Program-made: the position numbers and the translations under genes
Notes under the pieces: model-generated
Database searches by the model: none
What the model was told of the DNA's origin: nothing
What the model saw: the letters and a program-made list of their open reading frames with translations, nothing else
Assembly: GCA_947259235.1 (NCBI GenBank)
Contig: CAMYLL010000090.1
Span: forward strand, 1-8,718
Length of the DNA stretch: 8,718 nt
From: an uncultured Pseudodesulfovibrio sp.
GTDB lineage: Bacteria > Desulfobacterota > Desulfovibrionia > Desulfovibrionales > Desulfovibrionaceae
Direction of reading: 5' to 3'
Part shown: positions 5,571 through 8,718 of the stretch, in pieces
Position numbering within the stretch: the first letter of the stretch is position 1
Layout of the letters: each line of letters opens with the position of its first letter

Positions 5571-7964
5571 ATGCCGAACTCCCTTGCCAGACGCGTTCTC
5601 AAGCGCGCGATGCTCGTCGCGCCCTGGGTGCTGGCCGCCGGTCTGGCCATCGGGTGGGGACTCTCCGCCTGGGTTCCGGGCTATCTGGAACGACTGATTC
5701 CCGAGCTGGCCCGCGACATGGGACTGCCCGTGACGCAGTTCCACATCCGCGAGGCCGGACTCTTCTCCGCCAGCATCGGCCCCGTACAGCTCGGCCCGGA
5801 AGGGCACGGCATGCGGCTCGAAAGCGTCCGGGTCACCTACACCCCCGCATCCCTCAAGCTCGGCCGCGTCAACCGGGTTGTGATCCGGGGCGCGGCCATC
5901 CCCTGTGTCCTTGACGGCACAGCATTTCGCCTGCCCATCCTCGACGCCCTGACCACAACAAAATCATCCGGCGAGCCGAAAACGGCAACCGGCCCCGGAA
6001 ACCTCCCTGACCTGCCCTTTAACGAGCTGGTCATCGAGGACTCGGCCGTGACCCTGACCCGCGACGGCGCGCCCCTGTCCATCCCCTTTGCCGCCACCGT
6101 GACCCCGGGCGCCCCCCTGCGGGTCTGCACTTCCCTCAGCGTGCGCGACCAGCGCGTGGAACTCGTGGCGAGCCTGGGGCCAACGCTGGACGATCTTGCC
6201 CTGTCCGCCACCACCCGGGGGTTCCGTCTGGCCGCCGTGGGCGACCTGCTCCCCCTGGCCGTGGGCGGCGCGCTGGACCTCGACCTGACAGCCGCTCTCA
6301 ATCTCTCCCGGCCCGAAGACCTCATGGCCACGGCCACCGCCACCCTCGTCCATGCGGACCTCTCCAGCCTGGGAGCCACCCTGGCCGACGACACCCTGCG
6401 CGCGCAGGTGAGCCAGACCAAAGGGCAGACGAGCCTCGCCCTGGACCCGCTCGCCCTTGCCCGACCCGTCGCCCTCACCCTGAGCGTGCCCGAGGCGACC
6501 CTGACCGGGGACGCCCTGCGCATTGCCTTCACCCTGGCCGCGCCGGACGCGACCCCGACCGTCCTGCCCGGAACCCTCGCGGCCACCCGCACGGACGACG
6601 GATGGGACGTGGATTTCACCGTGGAAGAGACGAAATCCCTGCGGGTGAACGCAGGCGCGCGCACCGCCACCCTGGGCGGGCTGTCCATCTCCCTGCGCGG
6701 GGCAGTGACCCCCGGGGCCGCGAGCGTGGTACTGAAGGCGGACACCCGATCCTGCGCCCTGGACGGGGCGTTGACCACCGGTCCCGTCAGCCTCACTCTG
6801 CCCCTAGCCTACCCCTTCCCGACGAAGCACGACAAGGGCCGCCTGTCCGTGACAGGGCTGCGCTCCGGCAAGCAGCGCCTGGGCGCGCTCTCCGCTGCCG
6901 TGTGGCAGGAAAACCTGGGCGTCCGCTATGCAGGCGTCTTCGATGCCGCACCGCTGCCGGGCCTGCGCGCGCCCTTTTCCGGGGGTGCGTCCCTGGAGGA
7001 CAAGACCGCCACGCTGCTGTTTTCCGTGGACGACTACGCCCTGCCCGACGGCTTTGACCCCGGCACGCTGTCCCCGGCCATGGCAGGCGTGCGCCTGGGC
7101 GGCGTCCTTAATGCCGAGGGCGGCGTCCGGTTCGAGGAGGGCGCCCTTGCCAGCCGCCTCGGGCTGTTCATCACCAAGGGTTCCATGGCCTTTGGCACGG
7201 ACGGCGTCAGGATAGACGGCATGCGCCTTTATTTCGAATCACCGGACCTCCTGAACTTCCGCAGCGACCCGGCCCAGATGCTCGCCTTCGACACGTTGAG
7301 CGCGGCCCAGATCGAGATGACCAACGGCGTGATCACCTTTCAGGTGGAGCCGGGCGGCGTGGTCCTTGTGGAGCGCGCCCGCTTCGACTGGTGCGGCGGC
7401 CATCTGGAGAGCCGGGCCTTCCGGGTGGTCCCGGGCCACGACGAATACGACGCGACCCTCTATTGCTCCAACCTGAAGCTGACCGAACTGCTGCGCCAGC
7501 TTGGACTGGCCACGGCCCGGGGCGACTCCGCCCTCAGCGGCGAGCTGCCCGTGACCTGGAAGAACGGAAAGATCTCCTTCAACGAAGGGTTCCTGCACTC
7601 CACCCCCGGCCAGAGCGGCGTCATCCAGGTGGAAGGGCTGGAACACATGCTGAGCGCCATCCCCGAGGGCACGCCGGAGCGCAACCAACTGGAACTGGCC
7701 CGGGCGGCCATGAAGGACTTCGAATACTCATGGATACGACTGCGGGCGGACAGCGTGGGCGACGACCTGCTCATGCGCCTGTCCGTGGACGGCAGGCCAG
7801 CTGGACTGCTCCCCTTTGTCTACAGAAAGGACCTCGGCGGGTTCATCAAGGTCGAGGGAGACTTCAAGGGATCAAACTTCCAGGGACTGCGGCTCGATGT
7901 GAATTTCACCTTACCCTTGGACCATATTTTGCTATATAAGGACGTCATCGGACGGATGGAATAA
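5571..7964 (+). CDS. ydbH: YdbH-family AsmA-like intermembrane bridge protein
   Basis: Predicted to be anchored in the inner membrane and to span the periplasm as a long beta-rich groove carrying phospholipid toward the outer membrane; E. coli YdbH does this redundantly with TamB and YhdP. The 797 residues begin with a basic N-terminus and one membrane helix (about 14-34), then an AsmA-like repeat body (about 50-600) rich in alternating hydrophobic strands. The C-terminal domain (about 600-790) carries the family-diagnostic stretch FEYSWIRLRADSVGDDLLM, then PFVYRKDLGGFIKVEGDFKG and VNFTLPLDHIL. Pfam titles this domain 'Dicarboxylate transport', which is misleading beside TRAP genes. E. coli YdbH is somewhat longer (about 880). 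I prefer ATG 5571 to TTG 5535 because it begins with the basic residues before the helix, though neither has a good Shine-Dalgarno. Identity is strongly supported by the following ynbE and ydbL. The last seven codons, stop included, are the first copy of a 27-bp repeat. Confidence 0.88.
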   Translation: MPNSLARRVLKRAMLVAPWVLAAGLAIGWGLSAWVPGYLERLIPELARDMGLPVTQFHIREAGLFSASIGPVQLGPEGHGMRLESVRVTYTPASLKLGRVNRVVIRGAAIPCVLDGTAFRLPILDALTTTKSSGEPKTATGPGNLPDLPFNELVIEDSAVTLTRDGAPLSIPFAATVTPGAPLRVCTSLSVRDQRVELVASLGPTLDDLALSATTRGFRLAAVGDLLPLAVGGALDLDLTAALNLSRPEDLMATATATLVHADLSSLGATLADDTLRAQVSQTKGQTSLALDPLALARPVALTLSVPEATLTGDALRIAFTLAAPDATPTVLPGTLAATRTDDGWDVDFTVEETKSLRVNAGARTATLGGLSISLRGAVTPGAASVVLKADTRSCALDGALTTGPVSLTLPLAYPFPTKHDKGRLSVTGLRSGKQRLGALSAAVWQENLGVRYAGVFDAAPLPGLRAPFSGGASLEDKTATLLFSVDDYALPDGFDPGTLSPAMAGVRLGGVLNAEGGVRFEEGALASRLGLFITKGSMAFGTDGVRIDGMRLYFESPDLLNFRSDPAQMLAFDTLSAAQIEMTNGVITFQVEPGGVVLVERARFDWCGGHLESRAFRVVPGHDEYDATLYCSNLKLTELLRQLGLATARGDSALSGELPVTWKNGKISFNEGFLHSTPGQSGVIQVEGLEHMLSAIPEGTPERNQLELARAAMKDFEYSWIRLRADSVGDDLLMRLSVDGRPAGLLPFVYRKDLGGFIKVEGDFKGSNFQGLRLDVNFTLPLDHILLYKDVIGRME

Positions 7965-8051
7965 ATAATCGTCATCGGGCGGATGGAATAATCAATCGTC
8001 ATCGGACGGATGGAATAAAAGATCGTCATCGGACGGATAGAATAAGGGGAT
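7944..8051 (+). repeat. 27-bp tandem repeat, four copies, spanning the ydbH stop to the ynbE ribosome binding site
   Basis: Copies start at 7944, 7971, 7998 and 8025, exactly 27 bases apart. Each has the core GTCATCGGACGGATGGAA followed by TAA, then a variable six-base spacer ending in ATC (copies 1-3). Copy 2 has GGG for GGA, copy 4 has ATAG for ATGG. Copy 1 encodes the ydbH C-terminus VIGRME and its stop. Because 27 is a multiple of three, copies 2-4 repeat the same peptide and stop in the ydbH frame, giving four successive in-frame TAA codons. In copy 4 the spacer is replaced by GGGG plus ATAATC, which supplies the ynbE Shine-Dalgarno. Each core can fold CATC/GATG around GGACG. Spacing is far too short for CRISPR. 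Confidence 0.95.
8044..8050 (+). promoter_or_regulatory. ynbE ribosome binding site formed at the end of repeat copy 4
   Basis: AAGGGGA lies six bases or so before the ynbE ATG at 8056. Copies 1-3 have no equivalent purine run, so the GGGG appears specific to the last copy. An in-frame TAG at 8038-8040, caused by the copy 4 substitution, rules out a longer ynbE. Confidence 0.6.
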
Positions 8052-8055
8052 AATC

Positions 8056-8268
8056 ATGAAACGGACACTCGCGACCATGGCCGCCGCCCTGCTGCTCTCG
8101 CCCCTGGGGTGCGGCTCCACCCACAAGGTGGAGGTGGCCCCGGTGGAGATCAAGCCCATCCACATCACCATAGACGTCAACGTCAAGGTGGACCGGGCCC
8201 TGGACGATTTCTTCTCGGACATCGACCAGCAAAAAGCGCAGGAGACGGAGGTTCCCAATGCGAAATAG
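8056..8268 (+). CDS. ynbE: YnbE-like small outer-membrane lipoprotein
   Basis: A 70-residue lipoprotein; in E. coli YnbE sits in the outer membrane and joins the C-terminal end of YdbH to complete the intermembrane bridge, probably by adding beta strands. The signal peptide MKRTLATMAAALLLSPLG ends at Cys19. The lipobox reads PLGC, with proline in place of the usual leucine at -3. The residue after Cys is Gly, not Asp, which agrees with export to the outer membrane. The mature part carries the family pattern PVEIKPIHITIDVNVKVDRALDD (alternating strand then helix; full span about 28-51) and is of the usual size (about 60-70). It follows ydbH after the repeat array and overlaps ydbL by 11 bases, the same gene order as in E. 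coli. Identification depends on pattern plus context. Confidence 0.85.
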   Translation: MKRTLATMAAALLLSPLGCGSTHKVEVAPVEIKPIHITIDVNVKVDRALDDFFSDIDQQKAQETEVPNAK

Positions 8269-8632
8269 ACTGCACATCATGGCCGCCACGGCTCTGGCCG
8301 TCTGCCTGGCCGTCTGCCTGGCAAGCGGGCCGGCCCTGGCAGGACAGCTCAAGGACCGCATGCTTGAGCGGCTGCCCACCATCACCGCCCTCAAGGCCCA
8401 AGGCATCATCGGCGAGAACAACCAGGGATACCTGGAGTTTCGCGGCCCGCAAACCCAGGCCGACGTCGTTCAGGCCGAGAACGCGGACCGGGCCACGGTC
8501 TACAAGGCCATCGCCCAGAAGACCAATACCACCCCCGAGCTGGTGGGCCAGCGCCGGGCCGAGCAGATCACCCGGCAGGAGCCCGCCGGAACCTGGCTCC
8601 AGATGCCCGACGGCTCCTGGTACAGGAAATAG
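8258..8632 (+). CDS. ydbL: YdbL-family (DUF1318) periplasmic protein
   Basis: A 124-residue secreted protein; in E. coli YdbL is a periplasmic partner thought to regulate or chaperone YdbH-YnbE bridge formation. The signal peptide runs to ALA at about residue 28. The mature part shows the DUF1318 pattern in order: LKDRMLERLPTITALKAQG, IGENNQGYLEFRG (55-67), a segment with AENADRATVYKAIA (78-91), VGQRRAEQI (100-108) and the C-terminal GTWLQMPDGSWYRK. Its ATG overlaps the end of ynbE by 11 bases in another frame, with GGAGG (8247-8251) six bases upstream inside ynbE, so the two are translated as a pair. A 12-bp duplication lengthens the signal peptide core. It is the last gene of the cassette, with a hairpin 19 bases after its stop. 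Confidence 0.9.
   Translation: MRNRLHIMAATALAVCLAVCLASGPALAGQLKDRMLERLPTITALKAQGIIGENNQGYLEFRGPQTQADVVQAENADRATVYKAIAQKTNTTPELVGQRRAEQITRQEPAGTWLQMPDGSWYRK
8297..8320 (+). repeat. 12-bp in-frame tandem duplication in the ydbL signal peptide
   Basis: GCCGTCTGCCTG occurs twice in tandem (8297-8308, 8309-8320), giving LAVCLAVCLA in the hydrophobic core. The copies are identical, so the duplication is either recent or constrained. The cysteines do not form a lipobox because valine, not Gly/Ala/Ser, precedes them. Confidence 0.8.
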
Positions 8633-8651
8633 GTCCAAAATCATCCATTCC

Positions 8652-8685
8652 CGGCGGCGCGGTGTCCTTTGATGCCGCGCCGCCG
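8652..8685. terminator. GC-rich hairpin after ydbL, possible (bidirectional) terminator
   Basis: CGGCGGCGCGG (8652-8662) and CCGCGCCGCCG (8675-8685) pair perfectly over 11 bp with a 12-base loop, starting 19 bases after the ydbL stop. No T-run follows on the plus strand; on the minus strand an ATTTT lies about ten bases beyond the stem. Very stable stems without a good U-tract can still end transcription or protect mRNA ends. The 33 bases to the right edge show no gene I can support. Confidence 0.55.
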
Positions 8686-8718
8686 CTGACGCTTCACCCA
8701 TGCGCACAGCCCAGTTCG

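Noticed and set aside
7820..8029. minus-strand frame with a repeated nine-residue peptide (MTIxYSIRP)
   Set aside because: The peptide repeat is simply the 27-bp DNA repeat read backwards; there is no Shine-Dalgarno before its start and it continues antisense to ydbH.
7944..8051. CRISPR array
   Set aside because: The spacers between repeat cores are only six bases and partly similar; there are no cas genes. It is a plain tandem repeat.
7940..8053. leader peptide encoded by the repeat array in a third frame
   Set aside because: That frame is open from after a TAA at 7937-7939 to a TAA at 8051-8053, but it contains no ATG, GTG or TTG start codon.
8694..8718. possible end of a minus-strand gene (stop at 8694-8696) or start of a plus-strand gene (ATG at 8700)
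   Set aside because: Only seven codons are visible in either case, with no Shine-Dalgarno for the plus start; the window ends before a decision is possible.

Overview
The window is GC-rich, with gene content and style that suggest a Gram-negative delta-proteobacterial sulfate reducer of the Desulfovibrio/Pseudodesulfovibrio kind. This rests on general impression (TRAP transporter, exported FG-GAP protein, outer-membrane lipid-homeostasis genes, G+C-rich third codon positions), not on a marker gene. Signal peptides, an outer-membrane-type lipoprotein and an AsmA-like bridge protein show at least that the cell has two membranes. No rRNA, tRNA, CRISPR array, insertion sequence or phage gene was seen.

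Layout. (1) Positions 1-724, minus strand: 5' two thirds or so of an RsmB/NOP2/Sun-family RNA cytosine-C5 methyltransferase that runs off the left edge. (2) 725-927: divergent intergenic region with a hairpin, a Shine-Dalgarno (SD) site hidden in a small palindrome, and a possible extended -10 promoter for the plus-strand genes. (3) 928-2604: exported protein with a TolB-like N-terminal domain and FG-GAP/VCBS-type calcium-binding motifs. (4) 2662-5521: a complete three-part TRAP transporter, dctP-dctQ-dctM. A clear intrinsic terminator lies between dctP and dctQ, and dctQ has no recognisable Shine-Dalgarno. (5) 5571-8632: a ydbH-ynbE-ydbL cassette: AsmA-like inner-membrane-anchored protein, small outer-membrane lipoprotein, and periplasmic DUF1318 protein. 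In E. coli these form and tune a bridge between the two membranes that supports outer-membrane lipid homeostasis. (6) 8652-8685: a perfect 11-bp GC-rich hairpin closes the cassette.

How the genes work together. DctP should capture a carboxylate-type solute in the periplasm and hand it to the DctQM membrane complex. The terminator after dctP probably keeps the binding protein in excess over the membrane subunits. The FG-GAP gene is upstream on the same strand with only 57 nt and no T-run terminator before dctP, so it may share the transcript. YdbH, YnbE and YdbL form a separate functional unit. The Pfam title 'Dicarboxylate transport' attached to the YdbH C-terminal domain should not be read as a link to the TRAP genes.

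The most unusual feature is a perfectly periodic 27-bp tandem repeat (four copies, 7944-8051). It starts inside the last codons of ydbH and ends at the ribosome binding site of ynbE. Every copy carries an in-frame stop codon and GGA motifs, so copy number could change the ydbH-ynbE spacing without changing either protein.
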